Source: Flavobacterium frigidarium DSM 17623
Lineage (GTDB): Bacteria; Bacteroidota; Bacteroidia; Flavobacteriales; Flavobacteriaceae
DNA: 64,000 nt
NCBI RefSeq assembly: GCF_000425505.1
Contig: NZ_AUDO01000010.1
Coordinates: 1 to 64,000, forward strand
Reading direction: 5' to 3'
Shown one piece after another: positions 55,096 through 64,000 of the stretch. The position numbers were made by a program, and so were the translations under genes. Each line of letters begins with the position of its first letter. Positions within the stretch are counted from its first letter, which is position 1. The notes beneath the pieces were generated by a model that saw only the letters and a program-made list of their open reading frames with translations, did not search any database and was not told the origin of the DNA.

Positions 55096-55782
55096 TTACT
55101 TATAAGCAGCAACTAATTTCTCAGCCATTTTTAAAATGTCGTCTGCTATAAAATCGGGATCTTTAGACAGACTATAAAGTGATTGACCTTCACGGGCTAC
55201 AAAACCAGTCGCTAGTCCTGCGTGTGACGCGCCAGCGATATCCCATCCGTGAGCTGCTACAAGTAGCATTTCTTCGGGTGTAACATCTAGTTTTTCAGCT
55301 GCCCAGCGATAGGTTTCTGGAGCTGGCTTGTATTTTCCTAGAGCGTCAATACTCAAAGCTTGCTCAAAAAAATGCGTTAATTTAGAATTTTCTAATTGTG
55401 CTTGCAAAGCACCATCAGGAGAGTTGGTCAATGTGATTAATCTAAAACCGCTTTCTTTCAATAAGGTTAGTCCTTTCTCTACATCAGGATATGTTTGCAG
55501 CGTCTTGATTAGTGATAACGTATTTTTAATTTGGTCATCACTAACTTCTATTTTCATTGAAACGGCTGCCATCTTTAAGGTTGCCAAAGCAATTGTAGTA
55601 AAGTCATTATACTCTTCTATATTGTTAGATACCGTAGAATAGTGTAGTAACATTCCAAACCATATCTTAAATCCTTGCTCTTCCCCTAATAAATCATTCA
55701 CTGATTTTTTTAAAGGTGTCATATCGAGTAAAGTTTCGTTTACATCAAATACTATTACGGGTTTATTTTTTATTGTGCTCAT
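55096..55782 (-). CDS. Haloacid dehalogenase, type II
   Basis: This is a 228-residue HAD-fold enzyme. The nucleophile motif FDVNETLLDMTPL (about 12-24) and the LTNSPDGALQAQLENS and KPAPETYRWAAEKL motifs match type II 2-haloacid dehalogenases. The loop VAAHGWDIAGASHAGL completes the acidic pocket. The true substrate may be a different small organic acid. It lies 14 bases downstream of the GH113-like gene in the same direction. Confidence 0.85.
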   Translation of the reverse strand: MSTIKNKPVIVFDVNETLLDMTPLKKSVNDLLGEEQGFKIWFGMLLHYSTVSNNIEEYNDFTTIALATLKMAAVSMKIEVSDDQIKNTLSLIKTLQTYPDVEKGLTLLKESGFRLITLTNSPDGALQAQLENSKLTHFFEQALSIDALGKYKPAPETYRWAAEKLDVTPEEMLLVAAHGWDIAGASHAGLATGFVAREGQSLYSLSKDPDFIADDILKMAEKLVAAYK

Positions 55783-55796
55783 GCTTATTTAATTAA

Positions 55797-56876
55797 TTAT
55801 TTATACCATTTTTTTATAATTGCTAAAGCAGGTTTTTCCTGCGGAGTATAATCTACTTTATTTGTTGGTTTTCTATGGTAATCATCGGCGTACCATTTCC
55901 AAGCAAAACCGCCTAGAAACCAACTCTCTTTTGTCATCGTTTGATACAATGCTTCATAAGCGATTGCTTGTGCTTCATTGTTTAGTTCGTTTTTATGTTC
56001 GGTCCAAGGAGCTTCTACAGCATAGTCAGAATTGCGGTATCCATACTCAGTGAACATAATTTTCTTATCCTCTTTTTTTTGAATTACACGCATTTTTTCT
56101 AAGTGTTTTGACCAACCATTTTTCACCGATTTTAAGGATGGATTTTGCTCATTTGACAACGGAAAATAAGCATCAACGCCTATGTAATCTAATTCACTCC
56201 AAAAAGGAACCTTATCATAATCATCCCAGTTAGCGGCATAGGTCAATTTCCCTTTGTATACCTTTTTAATCTTAGCAATTAGTTGATTCCAATAGGTAGG
56301 TCTTTTTGCGACCGAATTCCCTAATTCAGTAGCAAAACAAAAAACTTCTATTTTTTGTTGTTCTGCAAGTTCAGCAAAATTCAGAATGTACTCTTCATAA
56401 TCAGTTTCCCAGCGTTGCCATTTTTCTTCGGTATCAAAATTTAAATTACCAGTGTAAAAATTGTGATTGACCCATAAATGTGGTTTTAACATCACTGTCA
56501 TATTGTGACTGTGCGCCATTTTTGCACTAGTGATTATTCCTTCTGTACGTTCGCCCCACCATTGCCTTTTGTTATTATAGTTTACAGTTGCTTCATCCAT
56601 ATTTACATAAGCGTAAGGGATAATTGAAACTGCATTTACATAATTGCTTTCTAAATCTTCTAGTGTGCTTTTATTTAACGTATTGATAGGAGCAACGAGG
56701 TTCATCCCTTTAAATTCCATAGGTTTTGCTACGTCACTAGTACTGGTAGTTTCTGTTAACGCAAAAACTGGTTTTACTTTGGCAGGAGCCTCACTTTTAC
56801 TTTGATTATTGAAAAAGTGATAGCCTATGCTTAACGTGAGTACTATAGAAGAAAATAAAAGTATATTTTTTTTCAT
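55797..56876 (-). CDS. Glycoside hydrolase family 113-like protein
   Basis: This 359-residue exported TIM-barrel protein has an N-terminal membrane/signal segment. The catalytic acids are probably the Glu in CFATELGNS (acid/base) and in MFTEYGYRN (nucleophile). KPHLWVN and DYIGVDAYFPLS are further barrel-edge motifs. GH113 contains beta-mannanases, so a mannan or related glycan may be the substrate. Confidence 0.8.
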   Translation of the reverse strand: MKKNILLFSSIVLTLSIGYHFFNNQSKSEAPAKVKPVFALTETTSTSDVAKPMEFKGMNLVAPINTLNKSTLEDLESNYVNAVSIIPYAYVNMDEATVNYNNKRQWWGERTEGIITSAKMAHSHNMTVMLKPHLWVNHNFYTGNLNFDTEEKWQRWETDYEEYILNFAELAEQQKIEVFCFATELGNSVAKRPTYWNQLIAKIKKVYKGKLTYAANWDDYDKVPFWSELDYIGVDAYFPLSNEQNPSLKSVKNGWSKHLEKMRVIQKKEDKKIMFTEYGYRNSDYAVEAPWTEHKNELNNEAQAIAYEALYQTMTKESWFLGGFAWKWYADDYHRKPTNKVDYTPQEKPALAIIKKWYK

Positions 56877-57072
56877 AAAAGGAAATGTTCTTATTTTGCT
56901 TGACTACAAATATTATAAATGGTCAATTTTTTATTTTATTCGAAATAGTTCATGTTGCCACTAATACGAATGCGGTTTAACTAGTACAATCAAATGTCTC
57001 GTTTTCGAAATTTAAGATTTTAATTTTAGACAGTATCTTTAAATTTTCCTAAAACTGAGCTATTGAAGGTAA

Positions 57073-58503
57073 TTAACTAAACATTTTAAAAGCTAGCTGA
57101 ATTAACTTCTTAGTATTGTCAGTAATTAATTTCATTTTCAATTGTCCTACTGCTTTCTGATTTATTCTTGTTGCCACAGGATAAGGGTACACTTTTCCAG
57201 CAATAGTGTTAATTGACATTCCAGATACATTTGCCAAGATTAATTCTTGAATTAATTCACCTGCTTTTGGGGCAATCATGCTTCCTCCTAAAATGCGCTG
57301 CTTCTGGAACCAAAACCCTTTCGAAATGTATAGAATTAGTTTTCCATAGCGATAATCATCTACAATAGCGCGATCATCATTAGCGAAGTCTTGCACTACT
57401 TTTTCGAAAGTAATATTCTGCTCTTTTAGTTGCTTTTCGTTTAAGCCAAAAGTAGCCAATTCAGGATCAGCGAAAGTGACCCAAGACATGTGCTTGTTAT
57501 TTAATTTTTTCTTTAAAGGCGAAATCAAATTATTTAATATCAAACGTCCGTGTTGCTCTGCGGCATGTGAGAATTGTAAATTTCCAGCAATATCACCACA
57601 CAATAAGACATTTTTATTAGTCGTCTGCAAATAGTCATTCACTACAATATGCTCCTTTTCGACTTCGATATTTGCTTTTTCTAAATCAAGACCTTCAATG
57701 TTGAGTTGGCGACCAATCGATACAAATATGGCATCTAGTGCAACGGTCATTTCGATGCCTTCTTTTGTCTTTAATACAGCAGTATTTGCAGAGTCAAAAT
57801 GGCTAACTGTTGTGTCAAAAAGGATTTTTATACCAGCTTCCTCTAGTCTTTTTTGTAAAATAAGGGTCAGTTCTTTATCGTCGTGTGAGAGTATAGCATG
57901 GCTGTGTTGTACCACGGTAACCTCTGAGCCTAATCTTTGAAAAGCTTGTGCCATCTCAATACCAATAGGACCGGCGCCAAGAATTAACAGCTTCTTTGGC
58001 AACTCGTTTATTTTAAAAATACTGCGATTGTCATAGTAGGTTACCTTCTCAATTCCAGGAGCAGTAAACTTTTTAGGTCGGGATCCTGTGGCTATGACTA
58101 TTTTTTTAGCTTCGTAATTTACATTATCGACACTAACCTGATTTACCGCCGTAAATTTGGCTTCACCAATAGCTATATCAAATCCTTCTTTTTCAAAATA
58201 ATCTTTATTTTCATGAGCCCTGATGACCTCTTGGCCTTCAAAGATATATTGCATCACTTTCTTGATATCTACCTCTGGGGATAACTCTAAACCAAATTTG
58301 CTTGCTTCTCTTGCATTGTGAACTACTGCGGCAGCGTGAATTAGCGCCTTGCTAGGAACGCAACCATCATTTAAACAGTCGCCTCCAATTTCATGAGCAG
58401 TTTTTGAAATCATTAATACTTTGAAACCTAGTTTTACCATAAATCCACCAACGCTCAATCCGCCTGATCCTGCTCCAATTATTATAAGGTCGTATTTTTT
58501 CAT
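57073..58503 (-). CDS. Flavin disulfide oxidoreductase (mercuric reductase / lipoamide dehydrogenase family)
   Basis: This protein (476 residues from the ATG at 58503, MKKYDLIIIGAGSGG) has the redox disulfide GGDCLNDGCVPSKAL (Cys-x4-Cys), a second nucleotide fold (LLILGAGPIGIEMAQAF) and a C-terminal dimerisation domain. An alternative ATG at 58548 would add 15 residues. The usual mercury Cys pair at the C-terminus is absent, so it is not a true MerA. The last segment (TNKKLIQLAFKMFS-like) is short and may be membrane-associated. Confidence 0.85.
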   Translation of the reverse strand: MKKYDLIIIGAGSGGLSVGGFMVKLGFKVLMISKTAHEIGGDCLNDGCVPSKALIHAAAVVHNAREASKFGLELSPEVDIKKVMQYIFEGQEVIRAHENKDYFEKEGFDIAIGEAKFTAVNQVSVDNVNYEAKKIVIATGSRPKKFTAPGIEKVTYYDNRSIFKINELPKKLLILGAGPIGIEMAQAFQRLGSEVTVVQHSHAILSHDDKELTLILQKRLEEAGIKILFDTTVSHFDSANTAVLKTKEGIEMTVALDAIFVSIGRQLNIEGLDLEKANIEVEKEHIVVNDYLQTTNKNVLLCGDIAGNLQFSHAAEQHGRLILNNLISPLKKKLNNKHMSWVTFADPELATFGLNEKQLKEQNITFEKVVQDFANDDRAIVDDYRYGKLILYISKGFWFQKQRILGGSMIAPKAGELIQELILANVSGMSINTIAGKVYPYPVATRINQKAVGQLKMKLITDNTKKLIQLAFKMFS

Positions 58504-58564
58504 ATCGTAATTTATTTCTTTAAAAGTATAGACTGTCAATTTAGCCATTCCTGACTTATTTATA

Positions 58565-58600
58565 TAAAAAAAGCCAGCATAGTATTTCTCTGCTGGCTTT
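58565..58600 (-). terminator. Intrinsic terminator after the anti-sigma-like gene
   Basis: The stem AAAGCCAGCA / TGCTGGCTTT ends in a T-run on the minus strand, about 30 bases after the stop at 58632. Confidence 0.85.
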
Positions 58601-58631
58601 GTTTAATTGTCGTTCACTACTTTAATACTTG

Positions 58632-58910
58632 TTATTTAGTAGTTTCTATATTTTTTATAGCTGTAATAATGTTCTGTTTTTTAGTGGCCTCCATCTTGCC
58701 TTTTTTCGAATTACTAATAGACAACCATTTTGATAAAGCGGCATCTAAAATCTTTGACTGCTTCTCATAAGAGTTACATGTTTTACACATTGCTTTATGC
58801 GCATTTAATTGCATTCTCTCAGTAGTAGTAAGCGCGGTAGATAATTGTTTATCAATCAATTCGGTTGATTTTTGACAACTATTCAATAATTTTTTCATTA
58901 TAAAACGCAT
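58632..58910 (-). CDS. Small soluble zinc anti-sigma-like protein
   Basis: This 92-residue protein has the HKAMCKTC motif (His-x3-Cys-x2-Cys), which is the ZAS zinc finger of anti-sigma factors. It has no membrane segment, so it would act in the cytoplasm. It lies 22 bases after the ECF sigma gene, the usual order for such pairs. Confidence 0.75.
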   Translation of the reverse strand: MRFIMKKLLNSCQKSTELIDKQLSTALTTTERMQLNAHKAMCKTCNSYEKQSKILDAALSKWLSISNSKKGKMEATKKQNIITAIKNIETTK

Positions 58911-58932
58911 GTTTTTTACAATTAAAATGTTA

Positions 58933-59514
58933 TTAAATCCATTTTGTTTCCAAGCATTTTCTCATCAGCAGTTTGGCGCGATGAGTCACTTGCCAATAAT
59001 TAGACGTTGTCATTTCTAAATCCTGACATATTTGATCGGTATTTTTATCAGTTAAATATTTTGAGGTAATGGCAAGCTTCCATTTTGATGGTAATTCCTC
59101 CATACATTGTTGCAAGATAAGGTTGAAATCAGCATTGTCTAGTAATTCTTCATCTTGATTCCAAAGTGGATTTACTTGATCATTTCTCCAACATCCATCT
59201 TCGGTGAAAATATCGTTTGAAAGCTGAAAGCCACTATCTTCTGTAATACTAAACTGCTGCTTTATAGTTCTAGCGGAAAGTCTATAGTGATCCACAATTT
59301 TATTATTTAATATTGCAAAAAGCCATGTTTTGGGTTGGCTTTTTCCTTCAAAAGTGGCCAGTTTACGGTATGCAGATAGAAATGTTTCTTGCACTAAATC
59401 CTCTGCTGTTTCTTTAGAAGATGTTTTATAAAATGCCCAAGAGAAGAGTTCGTCACTAAATTGACTCACCCAATTTTCCAAAATATTTGTATCTTTTTGC
59501 TTGCTCTCGACCAT
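58933..59514 (-). CDS. ECF-family RNA polymerase sigma factor
   Basis: This 193-residue sigma-70 family protein has region 2 (FSWAFYKTSSKETAEDLVQETFLSAYRKL) and a region 4 helix-turn-helix (TDQICQDLEMTTSNYWQVTHRAKLLMRKCLE), with a short linker. It is followed by the ZAS protein and preceded by glycosyltransferase genes on the same strand. A possible role is envelope stress control, as an inference. Confidence 0.9.
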   Translation of the reverse strand: MVESKQKDTNILENWVSQFSDELFSWAFYKTSSKETAEDLVQETFLSAYRKLATFEGKSQPKTWLFAILNNKIVDHYRLSARTIKQQFSITEDSGFQLSNDIFTEDGCWRNDQVNPLWNQDEELLDNADFNLILQQCMEELPSKWKLAITSKYLTDKNTDQICQDLEMTTSNYWQVTHRAKLLMRKCLETKWI

Positions 59515-59536
59515 AGATTATAGATGTCAGTTTTTT

Positions 59537-60883
59537 TTAACTTTCCAAATATACTCTTTTTTCAGACTGTGAAAAGCCACTTTTTTCATAAATTATATAT
59601 CCAAAGACGATGCAATACTCTATTGCAATGAGCCAAAGGTTCTCTTCAAAGGTATCTTTTGCGTAAGCGCTATAACTTAAAATCACAGTCAAACTCCAAA
59701 TTAATTGATAATTAAATCTAGTGAAAACACCTATCAAAATTAGATTCATAACATACCAAGGATGTACTGTAGTGGAACTGAAAAAATATACTGTCAATAC
59801 GATTAGCATGACTTCAAATAAGTTCGACACACTCTTTTCTCGTTTTTTGAAGGCATAGAAAAGAATAAATAATATCATTAAAATAGGCATGAATTTCCCC
59901 GTGGTATGAATGGTATTATATCCTGTAATCCAAATTCCGATTGCTCTTATGACATAATAAAAACTAGCGTTGAATTCGAAATTTGTAAACCATAAACCAA
60001 TGGTTTCACTGTAATTCGTAATTAATTCTTGTGATAGAAAGGGTAAAAATAACGCTACATTTGTGGCAATTACAATAGTGTAAAAGGAGACTGATTTTTT
60101 AAAACCAAGGTTTTGCAAATAAAGCGGCAGTAGGAGTAGGGGTAATAATTTTGTTGAGATGGAAAGAGCTAATATTACAGCAGCTGTTTTCCATTTATTT
60201 TGTTGTAAAAGATACATGCTCCAGATAAAAAAGAACAACATCACACTTTCAAAATGTAAGTTAGAAACGCCTTCAATAATAACTAAAGGATTTAAAATGT
60301 ACCAGAATATCAGGTGCTTTTTTTTACCTAGAGCAGTCAACAATTTACTTCCATAATAAAGTGTTCCAAGATCAGCTATTATTATACTAAGTCTTAAAAT
60401 AACTACCGAAGGCATTATGGACTCGCTTCCTAAAATAGAAGCCAGCGCAAACAAGAACTGATTGACAGGAGGGTAATTTGAATAATGACTGGCACTTAAG
60501 TTCCCCATACCATCAAATAATTCTTGAGCATTTGCGATACTAAAATTGCTTTGTGACATCAAATCATCAGGCAAGTATAGATAAGGATTCATTCCATTTA
60601 AGAGTAACCTACCGTCCCAAATGAATCGGAAGTAGTCTTGTGATAAATTGGGCAATACGCCAATAAATACAATCCTAAATAAAATGGCAGCTGTGACGAG
60701 AAAAGTAAAATTATTCTTTTGAAATTTGATGATTTGGTACAACAAAATAAACAAAAAAGTGAAACTAACAAGCAGTTTTATAAATTCATGTCTTTCTAAA
60801 ATGTACCCTATATAGCCATAAGTGAGGAAGCTTAACGCTAGAAGAATATATGACTTTGATATGTGTAACGTTCTTGTTTCCAC
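59537..60883 (-). CDS. GT-C type membrane glycosyltransferase (polyprenyl-phosphate-hexose dependent)
   Basis: This 448-residue protein has about ten hydrophobic helices. A loop acidic motif ([29 protein letters not shown]) follows the second to third helix, as in polyprenol-phosphate-mannose dependent mannosyltransferases. The neighbouring genes encode a DPM1-like synthase and a second GT2. The three could build an envelope glycan. The product is unknown. Confidence 0.72.
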   Translation of the reverse strand: METRTLHISKSYILLALSFLTYGYIGYILERHEFIKLLVSFTFLFILLYQIIKFQKNNFTFLVTAAILFRIVFIGVLPNLSQDYFRFIWDGRLLLNGMNPYLYLPDDLMSQSNFSIANAQELFDGMGNLSASHYSNYPPVNQFLFALASILGSESIMPSVVILRLSIIIADLGTLYYGSKLLTALGKKKHLIFWYILNPLVIIEGVSNLHFESVMLFFFIWSMYLLQQNKWKTAAVILALSISTKLLPLLLLPLYLQNLGFKKSVSFYTIVIATNVALFLPFLSQELITNYSETIGLWFTNFEFNASFYYVIRAIGIWITGYNTIHTTGKFMPILMILFILFYAFKKREKSVSNLFEVMLIVLTVYFFSSTTVHPWYVMNLILIGVFTRFNYQLIWSLTVILSYSAYAKDTFEENLWLIAIEYCIVFGYIIYEKSGFSQSEKRVYLES

Positions 60884-62364
60884 TAATTATTATCTGTGAT
60901 AGATTTTACAAATACAAACGTAAAACCTGTGACAAGCATTAAGTGCAAAGCGATAATACTATAATCGTTTAAAAGAACGGCACTGTAAATCCCGAAGATG
61001 AAATAGAAAATTAAACCACCTTCAATAAAAATATTTTTCGAAATCTTTTTAGATAGATAGGTGTTTTGTTTCCACTTGTCTTTCAATCCTTCAATATTCA
61101 ATTTGGGTGTTCGAATAAATTCACTTTTTTTACCCCATAAACCTTCAAGTACAGCTAATGTGTTGTGAAACGAGAATCCCATAACAATAGTATAGAACGT
61201 CATAAACATACTGGTATAGCGCAAGAAGTTTTTAAATCCGCCACCATGTAAATTTTTAAATGTCACCCAATAGCTTATGAAAAACAGTAATGAACTAATC
61301 ACAAAAAATACTAATATATCAAAGATAGCATCAAATTGAATGTACTTGTTTTTGATATAAAGAACGGGAACGCTCAATATTGCCATTATAAATACAGCTA
61401 AAAACATGGTACTGTTTAATAAATGTAAAACACCATGCACTTTAGTTTTAAATCCAGTAGACTCTGATTGCATTAAACGAATGGCATTTTTACTAAAGTT
61501 TTCAGCGCCACCTTTATTCCATCTAAACTGCTGCGAACGCGCCGCACTAATTATTGCAGGAAGTTCAGCAGGAGTTTCTACTTGCTCTAAATATTTAAAT
61601 TTCCAGTTTTTCAACTGAGCACGGTAACTTAAGTCAAGATCCTCAGTTAAGGTATCACTTTCCCAGTTTCCAGCATCAAGAATACATTGCTTGCGCCATA
61701 CACCTGCGGTACCGTTAAAATTGATAAAATGTTGTTTTGAATTTCGACCTACTTGCTCTAAAGTAAAATGTGCATCAAGTGCAAAAGCTTGTATTTTTGT
61801 CAAGACAGAGTAGTCGCGATTCAAATGTCCCCAACGGGTTTGTACCACACCAATTTTAGGGTCTTTAAAGTATGGAATAGTTTTATACAACCAATCTTTT
61901 TGAGGAACAAAATCGGCATCAAATATAGCGATGAATTCACCTTTAGCATCTACTAAACCTTCCTTTAATGCACCTGCTTTAAAGCCCGAACGTTTGGTTC
62001 TTTTAATTTGTTTAATATCAATTCCAGTCGCAGCGATTTTCTCGATAAGCAGTGCTGTGTCTATAACACTGTCATCAGTACTATCGTCAAGAACTTGGAT
62101 TTCGAGCTTTTCTCTGGGATATTCTAATTGCGCAATCGTTGTTAGCAAGCGCTCAATAACATATTTTTCGTTAAAAATGGGAAGTTGGATTGTAACGTAC
62201 GGAATCTCCTCTAATTTAGAAAAGTCAAATTGAACAGATTGGTCTTTAATTTTTTTACTTTTTAAATAATTAAGCAATAAATTAAATTGTGCAATACTGT
62301 AAAAGAATACAAGTAAAATGGAAATCGAATATAGGATTACGATGAAGTAAGAAAGCTCTAGCAT
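60883..62364 (-). CDS. Processive family 2 glycosyltransferase (cellulose-synthase-like)
   Basis: This 493-residue membrane GT2 has an N-terminal helix and a cytoplasmic catalytic domain with [18 protein letters not shown], the acidic [11 protein letters not shown] and the QQFRW motif (SQQFRWNKG). C-terminal membrane helices follow. This pattern fits processive beta-glycan synthases. It overlaps the preceding GT-C gene by one base. Confidence 0.88.
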   Translation of the reverse strand: MLELSYFIVILYSISILLVFFYSIAQFNLLLNYLKSKKIKDQSVQFDFSKLEEIPYVTIQLPIFNEKYVIERLLTTIAQLEYPREKLEIQVLDDSTDDSVIDTALLIEKIAATGIDIKQIKRTKRSGFKAGALKEGLVDAKGEFIAIFDADFVPQKDWLYKTIPYFKDPKIGVVQTRWGHLNRDYSVLTKIQAFALDAHFTLEQVGRNSKQHFINFNGTAGVWRKQCILDAGNWESDTLTEDLDLSYRAQLKNWKFKYLEQVETPAELPAIISAARSQQFRWNKGGAENFSKNAIRLMQSESTGFKTKVHGVLHLLNSTMFLAVFIMAILSVPVLYIKNKYIQFDAIFDILVFFVISSLLFFISYWVTFKNLHGGGFKNFLRYTSMFMTFYTIVMGFSFHNTLAVLEGLWGKKSEFIRTPKLNIEGLKDKWKQNTYLSKKISKNIFIEGGLIFYFIFGIYSAVLLNDYSIIALHLMLVTGFTFVFVKSITDNN

Positions 62365-62391
62365 GATTGTATATTGTAACTATTTAGATTG

Positions 62392-63081
62392 TTATTTAAA
62401 GGTGTATTTAAAAATCCAACCTATAATTTTTATTCCGGCCATAAAAGTTCCTTTTACAGTTCCAGAAATTTTTGAAACGCCAATTCGGTTTTTATAACGA
62501 ACAGGGATTTCAACGTACGAATATTTTTGTTTTAATGCTTTTAATTGCATTTCGACAGTCCATCCGTATGTTTTGTCTTCCATATTAAGAGCCACTAATT
62601 TATCATATTTTATAGCTCTAAAAGGGCCTAAATCTGTAAAAGTAGCACCAAAAAAAAGTTTCATTAAAAATGTTGCCAACCAGTTTCCAAAAACTTGCTG
62701 CGGTGTCATTGAATTTTTTGCTCTAAGATGAGCCGCTCTAGCACCAATAACTAAATCAATTCCATCTGTGATAATTGGGGCAACAATTTGTGTTAACTCT
62801 TCTGGATAATCAGAATAATCACCGTCCAAAAATACTATAATATCTGGTTTATTTGGCAATTTTGCGATATAATCTAAACCTTTTAAACAAGCATGTCCGT
62901 ACCCTTTTTTATTTTCTAATAATACGGTTGCTCCAGCTTTTTGGGCTACTGCTACGGTATTATCGGTCGAATTATTACTAATTACGATTACTTCGTCTAC
63001 ATAACTAGGAATATCCTTAATAACATTAGCAATTGCTTTTTCTTCGTTATATGCAGGTATTATGACTTTTATAGTGTTCAT
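62392..63081 (-). CDS. Family 2 glycosyltransferase, dolichyl-phosphate mannose synthase-like
   Basis: This is a 229-residue GT2 with a single catalytic domain: VIIPAYNEEKAIANVI, SNNSTDNT, the DXD-type FLDGDYSDYPE, and the late RYKNRIGVSKISGT motif. It probably makes polyprenyl-phosphate-hexose for the GT-C enzyme of the same cluster. No membrane segment is needed or obvious. Confidence 0.88.
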   Translation of the reverse strand: MNTIKVIIPAYNEEKAIANVIKDIPSYVDEVIVISNNSTDNTVAVAQKAGATVLLENKKGYGHACLKGLDYIAKLPNKPDIIVFLDGDYSDYPEELTQIVAPIITDGIDLVIGARAAHLRAKNSMTPQQVFGNWLATFLMKLFFGATFTDLGPFRAIKYDKLVALNMEDKTYGWTVEMQLKALKQKYSYVEIPVRYKNRIGVSKISGTVKGTFMAGIKIIGWIFKYTFK

Positions 63082-63087
63082 TATATT

Positions 63088-63480
63088 TTATAGAGAGTTA
63101 TCTTTTTTATAATCTGAAAGAGAGGTCCATTCATTTGTTTTTACTCCCGCTTTGTATCGTTCTGCTTTAACTAAGTTACCATTTTTGTACAGTAAACAAA
63201 GACCGTTAAGAACATTGTTTTTGAATTCGGCTTTTTTTAATGTTGCCCCTTTCTCGTCATAAAAGAGCCACCAATCTACTTTTTTATTGGCTTCAAAATG
63301 GCCTTCCTCTTTTTTATTACCGTTATCATAGTAATAATACCAGTAGTCATTTTTTTGATTGTTGAGAGTCCAACCTTCTGATTTCATCGTTTGATTGTCA
63401 AAATAGTTTTTTACATATACTTTTTGTGCCGTCATAGAAAAGACGGAAAGTAAACTGAAGACAAGTAGCGATTTAAACAT
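63088..63480 (-). CDS. Exported YwqK/MORN-repeat-like protein
   Basis: This 130-residue protein has a signal peptide (MFKSLLVFSLLSVFSMTAQ) and several YxxGxxxxxG-type repeats (WYYYYDNGNKKEEGHF, WWLFYDEKGATLKKAEF, CLLYKNGNLVKAERY), as in YwqK-type repeats. Its role is unknown. It is the last gene before the truncated 4Fe-4S protein and is 6 bases from the DPM-like gene. Confidence 0.7.
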   Translation of the reverse strand: MFKSLLVFSLLSVFSMTAQKVYVKNYFDNQTMKSEGWTLNNQKNDYWYYYYDNGNKKEEGHFEANKKVDWWLFYDEKGATLKKAEFKNNVLNGLCLLYKNGNLVKAERYKAGVKTNEWTSLSDYKKDNSL

Positions 63481-63567
63481 TATGATTTGTATTTTAATAA
63501 ACTTGCTGCAACTAATTTGAAAGAATCATTTTATTTGCAGCAAGTTAGAATTGACAACCTTTATAAA

Positions 63568-64000
63568 CTATTTATTATTAACATAATCCATTAGGTCAAT
63601 ATCGTTTCCTAATAGGATTTCGTTAGCATTGATACGTCCACCTGGAGAATCATTTTCTAACTTTAATACACCTCTAGGACAAACTGCAGAACAAACTCCG
63701 CAGCCTACGCATGAAGAACGTACAATATTTTCCCCTTTTTGAGCGTAGCTACGTACATCAATACCCATCTCACAAAAAGTAGAACAGTTTCCACATGAAA
63801 TACATTGTCCTCCGTTTGTAGTAATTCTAAACTTAGAAAGTAAGCGTTGTTGTAATCCTAAAATAGCTGCCATAGGACATCCAAAACGACACCAAACTCT
63901 ATTCCCTAAAATAGGGTAGAACCCTACACCAATCACACCACTAAAGGCAGCACCGATAGCAAAACCGTACCACTCTCTTAAAGAGTTACTATCTATAAAT
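63568..64000 (-). CDS. 4Fe-4S polyferredoxin membrane protein, N-terminal part outside the window
   Basis: This is the C-terminal end of a NapH/NosR-like iron-sulfur membrane protein. The frame is open through 64000 with no stop, so the gene continues beyond the window. The visible part has a membrane segment, the signature NRVWCRFGCP, and two ferredoxin clusters (CISCGNCSTFC and CVGCGVCSAVCP). It probably takes part in electron transfer at the membrane. Confidence 0.85.
   Translation of the reverse strand, partial: FIDSNSLREWYGFAIGAAFSGVIGVGFYPILGNRVWCRFGCPMAAILGLQQRLLSKFRITTNGGQCISCGNCSTFCEMGIDVRSYAQKGENIVRSSCVGCGVCSAVCPRGVLKLENDSPGGRINANEILLGNDIDLMDYVNNK

Noticed and set aside
57073..58503. 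Mercuric reductase (merA)
   Set aside because: The N-terminal redox pair is present, but the C-terminal Cys pair that binds mercury is absent and no mer genes are near.

Overview
The window looks like the chromosome of a Flavobacterium-type bacterium (Bacteroidota, Flavobacteriaceae). The evidence is the low GC content, a type IX secretion (T9SS) C-terminal sorting domain, a TonB-dependent receptor with a carboxypeptidase-regulatory-like N-terminus, a bacillithiol BshB1-type deacetylase, TAnnTTTG promoter -7 boxes and a repeat of flavobacterial type. No database search was possible. All family names come from reading motifs in the translated sequence.

Layout. 0-2 kb: the 3' end of an IS3-family element, then a secreted endonuclease I gene broken by one in-frame TGA. 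2.2-4.6 kb: a PaaI/MenI-like thioesterase, isochorismate synthase and BshB1. 4.7-4.9 kb: tRNA-His and hairpins. 4.9-9.8 kb: an M28 peptidase, a dienelactone hydrolase, and an Lrp-type regulator divergent from ornithine aminotransferase and an arginase-family enzyme. 10.1-17.3 kb: a molybdenum-cofactor operon (moeA, tauE-like, mobA, cobA, moaD, moeB-rhodanese, moaE, moaCB, moaA). 17.7-20.3 kb: a solitary 873-residue ABC-ATPase with a zinc-hook motif, resembling the RloC/PrrC anticodon nucleases and bracketed by inverted copies of a repeat. 20.8-22.1 kb: a second M28 peptidase. 22.2-38.6 kb: an assimilatory nitrate/nitrite region with a rubredoxin-tailed redox protein, a three-module nitrate reductase, an outer-membrane porin, NarK, a NarX/NarL-like two-component system, a DUF4202 protein and NirD/NirB. 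Two HAD phosphatases sit inside it. 38.8-39.4 kb: three tandem MITE-like repeats. 39.4-42.0 kb: an arsenic operon. 42.2-47.3 kb: two small orphan proteins, GlnK/AmtB, a porin and a cupin. 47.8-53.7 kb: a TonB receptor with a methylthioribose-kinase-like kinase and a nucleoside hydrolase. 53.8-58.5 kb: MsrA/MsrB, a haloacid dehalogenase, a GH113-like hydrolase and a flavin disulfide reductase. 58.6-64 kb: a zinc anti-sigma-like protein, an ECF sigma factor, three glycosyltransferases, a YwqK-like protein and a truncated 4Fe-4S protein.

How it fits together. The nitrate reductase needs Mo-bis(MGD), and NirB needs siroheme. The 10-17 kb operon supplies the Mo cofactor enzymes plus the first siroheme step (CobA). 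One palindrome, AAGTA-N4-TACTT, with at most one mismatch, lies upstream of moeA, the nitrate reductase, the porin (two copies), narK and nirB. In four of these five promoters its last base is also the first base of a TAnnTTT(G/A) box. This suggests one regulon, possibly run by the NarX/NarL-like pair encoded among these genes. The strongest candidates for undescribed biology are this regulon, the RloC-like gene, the fused nitrate reductase with its rubredoxin partner, the NarK insertion, the putative modified-nucleoside salvage locus and the tandem MITE-like array.
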